NCBI GenBank assembly: GCA_963728785.1
Contig: CAVSKV010000002.1
Coordinates: 1,736,001-1,800,000 of the forward strand
Source: JAGWRI01 sp963728785
GTDB lineage: Bacteria; Gemmatimonadota; Gemmatimonadetes; Gemmatimonadales; Gemmatimonadaceae
DNA: 64,000 nucleotides
Direction of reading: 5' to 3'
The notes beneath the pieces are model-generated. The model was given only the letters and a program-made list of their open reading frames with translations, ran no database searches and was not told the origin of the DNA. This document shows positions 1 through 7,868 of this stretch, piece by piece. Each line of letters starts with the position of its first letter. Position 1 is the stretch's first letter. A program made the translations under genes and the position numbers.

Positions 1-692
1 AGCGCCGCGAGCCCGTCGATGTCAGCATGCATCAGCGCGGCGATCATCTGCCGCGCCAGATCTCGCAGGCGCGCGAGTGCGAACGTTACACGCTTCTCTC
101 CACGGCGGTAGCCCTCGAGCACGCCCGTGACCGTGTCGCCTGAATTGCGCGACTCGCCGGTGTAGACGAGCACGCACCTCTGTTCGAGCGATTCTTGCAA
201 CGCGGCGGCAAGCGGGATGCGTTCAACGGCCACCGAGGGGCCAAACACCAGTCCGAGCAGTCCGCCGTGCGTGGCGCAGTAATGATCTTGCCGTCCGCCG
301 GCCACGCCGAGATCCTCGACCTCTATCTGGCGTCCGCGCTCCGCAATGGCCACGCGGTCGATGGATATGCCACGCCACTCGTCAAGCGCGCCGAGCAGTG
401 CCGCGCTGGCGGCGGAGGAACCGCCCAGCCCCGCTCCCACCGGAAAATCGTTGTGGAGGGAAACGTGCACAGGTTCGGTCAGGCCCGCCCGGTCGACCGC
501 GGCGCGCACGAGCGGCGATCCCGCTCTGCCCGCCGTTCCGGCGTGGTGTGGATTCGGTCCCGGGCTGCCCCGGAGTTGCACGGTTGCGTATCTCGCAATC
601 GCCATCGCGCACACTACCCCACCTTCCCGTTCGGCGTATGGCGGCACATCGGTCCAGCCACCACCAAAATCGACGCGTGTCGGGGCGCGCAT
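1..692 (-). CDS. GHMP-family sugar kinase, C-terminus cut by window edge
   Basis: The frame is open from an ATG at 692 to the window edge, so only the N-terminal 230 or so residues are present. It starts MRAPTRVDFGGGWTDVPP, the substrate-binding N-terminal motif of GHMP kinases. About 85 residues in it has PVGAGLGGSSAAS, the family's glycine/serine-rich phosphate-binding loop, followed by an EVEDLGVAGGRQDHY segment. The FGGGWTD form is typical of fucokinase and D-glycero-D-manno-heptose 7-phosphate kinase relatives rather than galactokinase or mevalonate kinase, so a role in making activated sugars for surface glycans is likely but not proven. A GTG at 710 is an alternative start that would nearly touch the stop of the upstream gene (712). 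No frame break is visible. Confidence 0.85.
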   Translation of the reverse strand, partial: MRAPTRVDFGGGWTDVPPYAEREGGVVCAMAIARYATVQLRGSPGPNPHHAGTAGRAGSPLVRAAVDRAGLTEPVHVSLHNDFPVGAGLGGSSAASAALLGALDEWRGISIDRVAIAERGRQIEVEDLGVAGGRQDHYCATHGGLLGLVFGPSVAVERIPLAAALQESLEQRCVLVYTGESRNSGDTVTGVLEGYRRGEKRVTFALARLRDLARQMIAALMHADIDGLAA

Positions 693-711
693 GGCGACGA
701 CCCGACTCACG

Positions 712-1182
712 TCAGCTCGAATGGTCGTGGATGATCCGCCAGCGGCCGCTTACGCGCCGCATAACCAGGGAGGTGGGGCCGCGGGCCGTAACCGAGTCGC
801 CGCGCATGAGCACGTACCAGGCGATGGTGTTCACCAGGTCCGGGCCGAGCACGTCCACTTCGACGCCCTGGAAGTGCAGCGAATCGCGCTGCGCGCCCGG
901 AGCGAAACGGGCGGCGTAGACGTTCCGGATTGCCGCGAGGCCGTGGAGAATGCCCGTCCTGGTGATGAACGTCGTTTCCGAGTCAGGGAGGTAGTCCGAA
1001 ACGAAATCATCGAGATCACCAGCATTCCACGCCTTGGCGCCGTGGACGAGCACGGCCAAGACCTGGCGCTGGATCTGCACAGGATCGGCCGGCTCCGTGC
1101 GCGGGGCCGCGGCCCGCCGGAGCGTGAACCACGCCACCACGACGAGCACGAGCAGAAGGATCAGGTGACGCGCGCGAAACAT
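712..1182 (-). CDS. NTF2/SnoaL-like protein with N-terminal membrane anchor
   Basis: 156 residues. An N-terminal hydrophobic helix (LILLLVLVVVAWFTL, about residues 7-21) is followed by a roughly 120-residue domain. That domain resembles the SnoaL/DUF4440 fold: an initial helix with AWNAGDLDDFVSDYLPDSE, a region predicting repeated strands, and an end of SGRWRIIHDHSS. The closing 'G.W.I..DH.S' is characteristic of DUF4440-like proteins, which often bind small ligands and seldom have known reactions. The helix suggests an envelope location. It lies just upstream of the GHMP kinase and may be co-transcribed with it. Substrate is unknown. Confidence 0.7.
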   Translation of the reverse strand: MFRARHLILLLVLVVVAWFTLRRAAAPRTEPADPVQIQRQVLAVLVHGAKAWNAGDLDDFVSDYLPDSETTFITRTGILHGLAAIRNVYAARFAPGAQRDSLHFQGVEVDVLGPDLVNTIAWYVLMRGDSVTARGPTSLVMRRVSGRWRIIHDHSS

Positions 1183-1197
1183 GCCAGGGCGATCCGG

Positions 1198-1878
1198 CTA
1201 GCGCTTCTTGGCGGTCTTCCGCTGCACCGCCTTCTTGGCGGTTTTCTTCAGTGCCGCCTTCCTGGCGGTTTTCCTCGGCGCCGGCTTCTTGACGACGGCC
1301 TTCTTGGGCGTCGGTTTCTTTGCCGCGTTCTTGGCTGCCCGCTTCGGGGCGGCCGCCTTGGCGCCCTTGACCGGCTTGGGCATGAACACCTTGGACGGCG
1401 GCTTGGGCGGACGGGGCGGGTGCAGCTTGGCGAACGCGGCTGCGGCGATCTCGGCGGCCCGTGCCGCCTGTGCCTTGACCAGCGCGGCCCTTTCGGCGGC
1501 AATCATCGTGGCCGTCGGCTTTGTGCGCTCCGACGCCGGCCGCTTGGAGTGAGCGGCATCGGCCGCGCGCAGCAGCTTGTCCGCTTCATCCTGCGTCATC
1601 TGGCCGCGGCGCACCATATAGGTGGTGAGATCGCGGGCGCTCTCCATGGCGAAGCCAGCGATACCAACCGCCGCGCTGATCACGTCCTTCATCGCGGCGG
1701 CTACTTTGCTGCCCGCCTCGAGACTGATCAGTTGTGCCTTCTCCGCCAGTTCGGCCACGGTGTCACGGGCATCGGCGCGGTGGCCGGGTCCGCGGCGGGG
1801 GGCGGGTACTCCACCGGTTGGAAGGGCGGCGGCCGGCTTAGCCGAACCGCCGTGCGAGGAATCCGGCATCAATCGCAT
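1198..1878 (-). CDS. phasin-like protein with histone H1-like Lys/Ala/Pro tail
   Basis: 226 residues in two parts. Residues about 38-100 form an amphipathic helical region with YMVRRGQMTQDEADKLLR, matching the polyhydroxyalkanoate-granule regulator/phasin family (COG3937-like), where 'RRG.MT..EA..L' is the recurrent signature. The last 70 or so residues are almost only Lys, Ala, Pro, Arg and Thr in imperfect KKAxxKKPAPRKTARKA units, as in histone H1-like bacterial proteins and the PhaF tail. PhaF-type proteins bind both granules and DNA, so a link between storage granules and nucleoid is a fair inference. An ATG at 1869 (MPDSSHGG) is an equally possible start. No PHA synthase gene is nearby. 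Confidence 0.72.
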   Translation of the reverse strand: MRLMPDSSHGGSAKPAAALPTGGVPAPRRGPGHRADARDTVAELAEKAQLISLEAGSKVAAAMKDVISAAVGIAGFAMESARDLTTYMVRRGQMTQDEADKLLRAADAAHSKRPASERTKPTATMIAAERAALVKAQAARAAEIAAAAFAKLHPPRPPKPPSKVFMPKPVKGAKAAAPKRAAKNAAKKPTPKKAVVKKPAPRKTARKAALKKTAKKAVQRKTAKKR

Positions 1879-2109
1879 TCACTCGTTGTTGAAGGGGGAG
1901 TTGCCCCCGTTTGATTTGATGGGCGGTCGGAGGTCCGATATCTTCGCGGGCCTCGCGTCCGAACGGGTTGGCGGAATTGGCGGCAAGTATATGATCTTTC
2001 AACAGCTATGCAAGGAGCCGCGGCTGGCTGGCGGATGAAATCAGCAGTGCGTTGATCGCGGAAATTTGGCTACGAGCCGCTCAGTATAAAGACAGCATAT
2101 AGCTAGCAT

Positions 2110-3179
2110 ATGCTCAGTAAGCTAAAACTGCTCGATATGTCGCTAGTCCTTGCCTGGCAGCTCTGGTCCATGCTCCTCGGAGATCTTGGCGCCAGCCTCA
2201 TCAAGGTCGAACAACCTCGAGTGGCCGACGAGACCCGCGGGTGGGGACCACGGTTCGATGAACGCGCCCACAGCGCCTACCTCTTGAGCATCCACCGCGA
2301 CAAGCCGACCATGGTGGGAGACATCGCCGAGCCCCGCGATACGGTGCTGTTGCACAGTCTCATTGCGGACGCTCACGTGGCCATCGACAACTTGCGCGCA
2401 GATACCCGGCTGCGACGAGGGCTTGATCCCGACCTGCTCCTCGCCGACCACCCGCAGTTGGTCTGGTGCACGGTATTCGGATTCGGCCTGGCAGCAATCG
2501 TCCCGGATACGACTTCGTCGTCCAGGCGGAATCAGGATGGATGACAATCACCGGTGAGCCAGGAGGCGAACCGATGAACCCCGGGATAGCGCTCGCCGAC
2601 GTGATAGCGGGCAAGGACGCGGCCGTTGCGATCCTCGGCGCGCTCGTGGCGCGCCAGTACACTGGGAGGGGGCGCCGTGTTGCCGTCTCGGTCGCCGACA
2701 TCACCGCCGCGGTCCTTCATGAACGCACCGCAAAATGTGCTGGTTACGGGAGCCGACGTAGGCCGGTGGGGCAATACTGATCCGAATTTCGTACCTTACC
2801 AACTCTTCCACGCTGCCGACCGCGCTCTGGTGATCGCCGTGGGAAGCGACGGGCAGTGGGCTGCGTGTGCTCGCGTACTGGGGCTCGATGCGCTCGGCGC
2901 CGATCCATCGTTGGCCACCAGCGCTGGCCGGGTGGCGGAACGCAAGCGGGTGGCGGCCGCCATGAAGGGGCGGCTCGCGGAACATGATGCAGCCCACTGG
3001 CGCGGAGGGCTGGGCTACGCGGGAGTGCCGAGCCGTGTGGTGCGCACGGTGCTCGAGATCCTGACCCAGACATCCTCGGCATCAAGTCTAACGGGCATGC
3101 CGTCGAGCGTCGGAGGACAGGTTCATCGATTAGCCCCGCCCTGGACGAGCACGGACCGACAATCCGGCGACTCGATTGA
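2110..3179 (+). pseudogene. CaiB/BaiF CoA-transferase family III relic with three frameshifts
   Basis: The coding signal alternates between two frames. From 2110 to about 2505 it reads LGDLGASLIKVEQP..., the family's N-terminal signature. It then shifts frame to read RPGYDFVVQAESGWMTITG to about 2725, returns to the first frame for QNVLVTGADVGRWGNTDPN, and shifts again near 3140 to end ALDEHGPTIRRLD-stop at 3177-3179. Joined together the pieces follow a CaiB-type enzyme in order, but the total is shorter than the usual 380-400 residues, and conserved sequence is missing around the first break. Three independent shifts argue for a decayed gene rather than one sequencing error. A TATAAA box at 2085-2090 upstream may be a leftover promoter. 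Confidence 0.85.
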
Positions 3180-3234
3180 GGGGCGTTCGGGACCCAACGC
3201 AGGGCGCCGTTACCTCCCGATCCCCCCTATCGTC

Positions 3235-3295
3235 TTGTTGGCGTGACACTCACGGTCGGTAGCATGAGGGTGTCACTCCCTGTTCTAAGCAGGGA
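3235..3295 (+). promoter_or_regulatory. candidate promoter and leader hairpin of the ECF sigma operon
   Basis: A -35-like TTGGCG (3238-3243) lies 16 bases before TAGCAT (3260-3265). The inverted repeat GTGACAC (3243-3249) / GTGTCAC (3270-3276) brackets the putative -10. Immediately after it, TCCCTG (3277-3282) can pair with CAGGGA (3290-3295), and the latter contains the only purine-rich ribosome-binding sequence ahead of the GTG start at 3298. Operator and leader function are inference from the symmetry. Confidence 0.35.
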
Positions 3296-3297
3296 AA

Positions 3298-3885
3298 GTG
3301 CATTACTCTATCGTCGTGAAGACGACGGAAAATACCGCCCCAGAGATCGATCAGGATGGTTCTGATCAACTGATCATCCAGCAGGTGCTCGCGGGAAAGC
3401 GAGACGCGTTCCGGCTGCTGATCACCCGCTACAGCGATCCGCTGTACCGGCATGCGTTGTGTATGACGGGGAGTCCGGATGTCGCGGAAGACATCCTCCA
3501 ACTCTCCTTCATCAAGGCCTATCAGCACCTGTCCGAGGTACGGGGCCGGTTCGACGCGTGGATGTTCCGGATCGTGGCGAATGGTTGCAAGGACTGGCTC
3601 AAGAATATTCGACGGTCGCACCTGAGTTATGAGGAGGATGACCAGCCCTCGCAGCTCGCGACCCCTGATGAGGAATTGGATCGGACCGAATTGCGCTCGG
3701 ATTTGGATCGTGCGCTGACCTCGCTACCCGCTTCGTTGCGGGAAGCGTTCATCATGAAGCATGTAGAAGGGCGCTCTTACGAAGAGATGGCGGATCTGCT
3801 GGGCACTACGGTTGGGGCGTTGAAGATGCGCGTGCACCGCGCACGCGAGGCGCTCCAGGCTCTACTCGAGGAGAAGTACGCCTGA
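3298..3885 (+). CDS. ECF-type RNA polymerase sigma factor
   Basis: 195 residues with the two-domain layout of group 4 sigma factors. Region 2 (about residues 25-100) includes the DAEDILQ-like segment VAEDILQLSFIKAYQHL and the -10-binding FDAWMFRIVANGCKDWL. Region 4 (about residues 135-190) has LPASLREAFIMKHVEGRSYEEMADLLGTT and the recognition helix VGALKMRVHRAREALQ. It directs core polymerase to a small regulon, usually for envelope or oxidative stress. The start is GTG; an in-frame GTG at 3316 is an alternative. The next gene begins 2 bases after its stop, as for a sigma/anti-sigma pair. Confidence 0.9.
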   Translation: MHYSIVVKTTENTAPEIDQDGSDQLIIQQVLAGKRDAFRLLITRYSDPLYRHALCMTGSPDVAEDILQLSFIKAYQHLSEVRGRFDAWMFRIVANGCKDWLKNIRRSHLSYEEDDQPSQLATPDEELDRTELRSDLDRALTSLPASLREAFIMKHVEGRSYEEMADLLGTTVGALKMRVHRAREALQALLEEKYA

Positions 3886-3887
3886 AC

Positions 3888-4319
3888 ATGTACGATGATG
3901 TGAATTCCGAGCCCGGGCTCGCGCGAGAGAGCCAGAAGCGTCCGACGCCGGACGCGCCTGCGCGGCCTCTCATGGATCGAGAAGTCCCGTTGGGTCAGCA
4001 GGCGGAGCGTCCCCTTGCCGCACCCGTACATGCGTGGTTGGATGGGGAGCTGCCGGAGGCTGCCGTGCGCAAGAGCGATGCTACGAAGGACGTGGAATTC
4101 TGGCGAGGATTGGACACGGAGATGGCGCGCGTGCGCCGCCTCCGCACGCCCCAGCACGTAGAAGCACAAATCATGGCCGCGCTGCCCACCCACGCGCCGG
4201 CTGCGACGATCACTCCCTGGTACCACCGGGAATTCGTGGTCACGCCGACGACGGCATTACTGGTGGGCGCGACGCTGGTCGCCGCCGCCTCCATCGTCAC
4301 CGCGCTGATCGTGCGCTGA
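3888..4319 (+). CDS. putative anti-sigma factor with C-terminal membrane helix
   Basis: 143 residues. The N-terminal half is polar and contains HAWLDGELPEAA (about residues 48-59), resembling the 'YLDGEL' element of many anti-sigma proteins. There is one C-terminal membrane helix (TTALLVGATLVAAASIVTALIV). No zinc-binding HxxxCxxC is visible, so it is not a standard ZAS-type anti-sigma. The assignment rests mainly on position, two bases after an ECF sigma gene, plus topology. It would hold the sigma factor at the inner membrane until a signal arrives. Confidence 0.6.
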   Translation: MYDDVNSEPGLARESQKRPTPDAPARPLMDREVPLGQQAERPLAAPVHAWLDGELPEAAVRKSDATKDVEFWRGLDTEMARVRRLRTPQHVEAQIMAALPTHAPAATITPWYHREFVVTPTTALLVGATLVAAASIVTALIVR

Positions 4320-4341
4320 GCGTTCGCTCAGTGCCCGAACC

Positions 4342-4390
4342 AGGCGGCCGGGATCCTTCGCGAACCCGGTCGCCTTCTTCGTTTTCTTCG
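4342..4390 (+). terminator. rho-independent terminator after sigma/anti-sigma operon
   Basis: The 11-bp stem AGGCGGCCGGG (4342-4352) / CCCGGTCGCCT (4365-4375) has one G-U pair and a 12-base loop. It is followed by the T-rich run TCTTCGTTTTCTTC on the plus strand, directly after the anti-sigma stop at 4319. Confidence 0.75.
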
Positions 4391-4472
4391 GTGAGCGCAT
4401 CCGAACGATGGACGAACGCAGGTGTACACCCTACCGGGTCGAGCAGCCCGCGCCCCTCGCCGCCGGCTCGGA

Positions 4473-5087
4473 ATGAGCGGACCGCCGGGGCGGTACCTCG
4501 CGCTGGGAGACTCGTACACGATCGGTGAGGGGGTGGCCGCGGCCGACCGGTGGCCGGCCCGTCTCGTCGCTCTGCTCCCTGAGCGCGGCGCCGCCATCCA
4601 GGATCCGGAGATCGTGGCCCGCACCGAGTGGACCTGTGACGACCTCGAAGCGGCGATTGTCGCGGTCGGTCCTCGTGGACCTTATGCACTCGTTTCGCTG
4701 CGCATCGGAGTGAACGATCAGTACCGCGGTGCGACGGCTGCGGCATCCGCGCCTCGCTTCGCGCGACTGCTGGCACGGGCCGTAGGACTGACCGCCGCCG
4801 GCGCGCGGCATGTACTGGCGCTGTCGGTCCCTGACTGGGGGGTGACGTCGTTCGCCAATGGGCGCGACTGAGCAGCGATCACGGCGGCCATCGAAGCGTT
4901 CAACGATGTGAACCGCGCCGCGGCGCTCGCCGCCGGCGCCAGCTACGTGAGCGTCACCGACGACTCTCGGCGGGGAGGCGCCGAGTCGGCGATGTTGGCG
5001 GCCGATGGTCTCCATCCCGCTGTGCCGATGTACGAGCGGTGGGCACAACTGACCCTGCCAGCCGCGGCGGCCATCGTACGCGGCTGA
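4473..5087 (+). pseudogene. SGNH/GDSL hydrolase interrupted by in-frame TGA
   Basis: Starting at ATG 4473 the frame reads YLALGDSYTIGEG, the nucleophile-serine block of SGNH esterases, then LRIGVNDQYRG (the Gly/Asn block). A TGA at 4869-4871 stops it after 132 residues (FANGRD-stop). The same frame continues without shift through AFNDVNRAAALAAGASYV and reaches ADGLHP, the catalytic Asp-His block, ending with TGA at 5085-5087. The natural protein would therefore be about 204 residues. The truncated product lacks the Asp and His of the triad and should be inactive. A CGA-to-TGA change would explain it. Whether this is a true mutation or a base error cannot be told here. Confidence 0.85.
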
Positions 5088-5100
5088 GCGACGCAGCCGC

Positions 5101-5514
5101 TCAGAGGTCACGCCTCAGGAAGACCTGGTCCACGCCGCCTCGGTAGAATTGGGCGATGCGCCCCTCCTCATGGAAGCCTTCTTCGTGCAGGCGCCGGATG
5201 GCGTCGGCAAACGTGGCGTCGTCGGGCCACTCGGCCATCGCGAAGCGGGCGCCCATGGCGCGCAGCACGTCGAGTGTGCGAGCAACGAGGTGGGGGTCGT
5301 GCCCGATCAAGAGGTGGATGCGGCCGGCCCCCTCCGAGCCGGCCACGAGCCCGACGAGCGCCAGGGCCTCAATGCTGCCGTCGTGCTCCGCCCATACGGC
5401 GCAACACTCGTCCGAGCCGCCGCGCTCTGCGGTCTGCAGCAATTCGAGCCCTCGCCCCAAGTACGGAGTGCCGCCGAGCGCGGTCTGGATGAGATGACGC
5501 GCGCGGGCGGGCAC
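5101..5514 (-). CDS. GNAT-like acetyltransferase, short
   Basis: 137 residues from a GTG at 5514, four bases after the stop of lpdA. Central strands (IEALALVGLVAG, GRIHLLIGHDPH) are followed by a helix and the ending LHEEGFHEEGRIAQFYRGGVDQVFLRRDL. That C-terminal 'GF...GR...FY..G.D.VFLRRDL' is typical of GNAT enzymes in this size class. The acetyl-CoA loop is not clear, so the fold is only probable. Tight linkage to lpdA suggests co-transcription; the substrate cannot be deduced. Confidence 0.6.
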   Translation of the reverse strand: MPARARHLIQTALGGTPYLGRGLELLQTAERGGSDECCAVWAEHDGSIEALALVGLVAGSEGAGRIHLLIGHDPHLVARTLDVLRAMGARFAMAEWPDDATFADAIRRLHEEGFHEEGRIAQFYRGGVDQVFLRRDL

Positions 5515-5518
5515 GGCG

Positions 5519-6931
5519 TCAGATGTGCAATGCGCGACCGAGCGTGGCTAGCGCCGCTTCCTTGGTCGCTTCGGATAGCGTGGGGTGGGCGTGCACCGTG
5601 ATCCCGATATCCTCGCTGGTCGCGCGGTATTCGAACGCGAGAACAACCTCGGCGATCAGTTCGGAAGCGTCGGGCCCGATGATGTGGCAGCCCAGCAGCT
5701 CGTCGGTGCCCGCGTCCGCAATGAACTTCACGAACCCGAACGTCTCGCCCATTGACCGGGCACGGCCATTGGCCGAGTACGGGAACCTCCCCGTACGGTA
5801 TTCGCGCCCGGAATCCTTCACCTCCTGTTCCGACAGACCCACGGAAGCAATCTCGGGCCAAGTGTAAACCACCGACGGAATGGACTTGTAGTGCATCCGC
5901 GCCGGTTGGCCGGCGATGACCTCGGCGGCCACGACCCCCTCCTCCTCGGCTTTGTGGGCGAGCAGCTTGCCCCCCACGCAGTCCCCCACGGCGTACACAT
6001 TGGGAAGATTGGTGCGCATGCGGTCGTCCACCAAGATCTCGCCGCGCTTGCCCACGGTCAGCCCAAGCGTGGCGGCATCGATCCCCGAAAGCACCGGGCG
6101 CCGGCCGACGGCCACCAGCACGTAGTCGGCATCAAGCGCCTCGATCTGGCCGTCCTTCTCCACGTCCAAGAAGACCCGGGTGCCGTCACGGCGGCCGGAT
6201 ACGACCCTGGTGCCGGTGCGCAACTCCAGGCCTTGCTTGCGGAACGTGCGATCTGCCTCCCTGATGATGTCCGCGTCCATTCCAGGCAGGATCGTCGGGA
6301 ATAGCTCGACGACCGTGACCCTGGCCCCGAGGCGGCGCCACACCGAGCCGAGTTCCAGGCCGATCACCCCGCCGCCGATTACAATCAGGTGCCGGGGAAC
6401 CTCTGGAATCCTGAGTGCCCCCACGTTGGACAGTACGCGTTCTTCGTCGAACTTCAGGAATGGCAGTTCAATGGCCGCTGATCCAGTGGCGATGATGACG
6501 TTCCCTGCCCCCCAGGCGGTTACCGTGCCATCGGTGGCCGTGACTTCCAAGATGTTGCCTGGTTTGAGGTTGCCGCGTCCTTTTGACCAGACGATCTTGC
6601 GCTTGCGAAACAGGAATTCTATCCCTTTAGTATTCTGTGTGACGACGTCGTCCTTGCGCTGGAGCATCCGGGCCAGGTCGAGACCGACGTCTCCGATGAT
6701 GAGGCCGTGCTCGGCCGCGTGGTCCCGGACAAACTCGAAGTGCTCGCTCGACGTGAGCAACGCTTTCGAGGGAATGCAGCCCACGTTGACGCAGGTTCCA
6801 CCGAGCGTCTTATCCATCTCGACGCACACGGTGGAGAGGCCGAGTTCGGCGGCCCGGAGGGCGGCGACGTAACCTCCGGGACCACCGCCGATGATGAGGA
6901 CGTCAGCTCGATTCGGGACCAGATCTGTCAT
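5519..6931 (-). CDS. lpdA: dihydrolipoyl dehydrogenase (E3)
   Basis: 470 residues, the usual length. The N-terminal FAD motif GGGPGGYVAALRAAELG is followed by the redox disulfide in GGTCVNVGCIPSKALL (about residues 43-58). Next come the NAD-binding Rossmann motif VIGGGVIGLELGSVWRRLG, the second FAD motif YAVGDCVGG, and the interface His-Glu pair near the C-terminus in HAHPTLSEATKEAAL. It reoxidises dihydrolipoamide on E2 subunits of 2-oxoacid dehydrogenases and forms NADH in the cytoplasm. The E2 gene sucB lies 0.9 kb away on the same strand; no E1 gene is in the window. Confidence 0.97.
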   Translation of the reverse strand: MTDLVPNRADVLIIGGGPGGYVAALRAAELGLSTVCVEMDKTLGGTCVNVGCIPSKALLTSSEHFEFVRDHAAEHGLIIGDVGLDLARMLQRKDDVVTQNTKGIEFLFRKRKIVWSKGRGNLKPGNILEVTATDGTVTAWGAGNVIIATGSAAIELPFLKFDEERVLSNVGALRIPEVPRHLIVIGGGVIGLELGSVWRRLGARVTVVELFPTILPGMDADIIREADRTFRKQGLELRTGTRVVSGRRDGTRVFLDVEKDGQIEALDADYVLVAVGRRPVLSGIDAATLGLTVGKRGEILVDDRMRTNLPNVYAVGDCVGGKLLAHKAEEEGVVAAEVIAGQPARMHYKSIPSVVYTWPEIASVGLSEQEVKDSGREYRTGRFPYSANGRARSMGETFGFVKFIADAGTDELLGCHIIGPDASELIAEVVLAFEYRATSEDIGITVHAHPTLSEATKEAALATLGRALHI

Positions 6932-7083
6932 GATGGTTACTGGTGGGTGCTGGATTCTAAGCTAGCCGGTCTGCATGGCCCCAGGAAATGAGCGGCGCGC
7001 CCCGAGCGCCGCGCGGCAGTGGACGGATCGGGTGTTTCAGGCGATACCTTACAGTTGCATTCACCTTCTTCGGAGTCAGCGAT

Positions 7084-7782
7084 ATGTCTCGACTGTTTCG
7101 TACTGCGGTTGTTGGGCTGGCCGTGGCGGGCCTGGCATCGGTGGCCAACGCTCAGGTGTGCGTCGGTACTCCGTCATTCTCCACGGGCTCAGCCCGGGTC
7201 GGCGGCAACGTGCTGATTGGAGATCACAGCAAAGCGTACGGCGCACAGCTCGCGCTGGGCACATACCACGACTTCTTTGCCGTGGGCAACTACAGCCATG
7301 CTATTGACAACGACACTTCCGACTACTCGTCCAACGCCGGCGGAGGCGCGCTGGGCTACGTGTGGACGCTGGACAGCGACAATTCCGTGCAGTTGTGCCC
7401 GATGATCGGTGTAACGGCCCAGGCCGGATCACTGGTCGGCATGACGTCAGTCGGGAATAATCCGCAGAACACGCTCGACTGGAATTTTGGCGGTTCACTG
7501 GGCTGGATGGCGAGTGAGTCGAGTTCCATGTCGGTGATCCCCGCCATTGGGGCCTCGCTGGTGGCCCGCAGCTACAAGGCGAAGATCGTCACGCAGGGAG
7601 CACCCAATCCGACGACCAGCGAGAGTTTCGGCCTCGTGACGGCCACGATCGGCTTCGTGTTCAACAAGCGGTGCACGATTTCGCCGATGGTCCAGATCCC
7701 GCTCTCAGAGACGAACGGCAAGACGTCCTATGGAGTGGCCGTGTCGTACAACTTCGACCTGGCCAAGGCGTTGCATATGTAG
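7084..7782 (+). CDS. outer-membrane beta-barrel protein, function unknown
   Basis: 232 residues from ATG 7084. A signal peptide (LFRTAVVGLAVAGLASVANA, cleavage before Q) is followed by alternating glycine/aromatic-rich strands (GGNVLIGDHS, LALGTYHDFFAVGNYSHA, FGGSLGWMASESS). It ends in strands such as TSYGVAVSYNFDLAKALHM, the pattern of small porin-like barrels. Two cysteines (QVCVG and VQLCPM) and a third in NKRCTISP could form a disulfide. It is inserted between lpdA and sucB on the opposite strand and is unlikely to share their function. A perfect hairpin follows it. Confidence 0.75.
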   Translation: MSRLFRTAVVGLAVAGLASVANAQVCVGTPSFSTGSARVGGNVLIGDHSKAYGAQLALGTYHDFFAVGNYSHAIDNDTSDYSSNAGGGALGYVWTLDSDNSVQLCPMIGVTAQAGSLVGMTSVGNNPQNTLDWNFGGSLGWMASESSSMSVIPAIGASLVARSYKAKIVTQGAPNPTTSESFGLVTATIGFVFNKRCTISPMVQIPLSETNGKTSYGVAVSYNFDLAKALHM

Positions 7783-7811
7783 GGCCGCCGGTGGCGCGGG
7801 AAGAGACGGAA

Positions 7812-7850
7812 AGCGGGGCCGCGTGATCGCATCGCGGCCCCGCTGCTTTC
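7812..7850. terminator. bidirectional terminator hairpin
   Basis: A perfect 12-bp stem, AGCGGGGCCGCG (7812-7823) / CGCGGCCCCGCT (7833-7844), has a 9-base loop and is followed by GCTTTC. It lies between the convergent barrel gene (plus) and sucB (minus) and can serve both. Confidence 0.8.
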
Positions 7851-7868
7851 GTGGTTGGAAGTCGGGTC

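Noticed and set aside
346..1914. 522-residue plus-strand open frame
   Set aside because: It crosses three minus-strand genes (GHMP kinase, NTF2-like, phasin-like) and its sequence is the antisense of their motifs.
2110..3179. Programmed frameshifting in the CoA-transferase
   Set aside because: Three shifts in alternating directions with no slippery heptamer at the breaks, and conserved sequence is missing near the first one.
4869..4871. Selenocysteine at the TGA in the SGNH hydrolase
   Set aside because: The site is not a catalytic position, no stem-loop typical of a bacterial SECIS follows directly, and no sel genes are present. A plain nonsense change is simpler.
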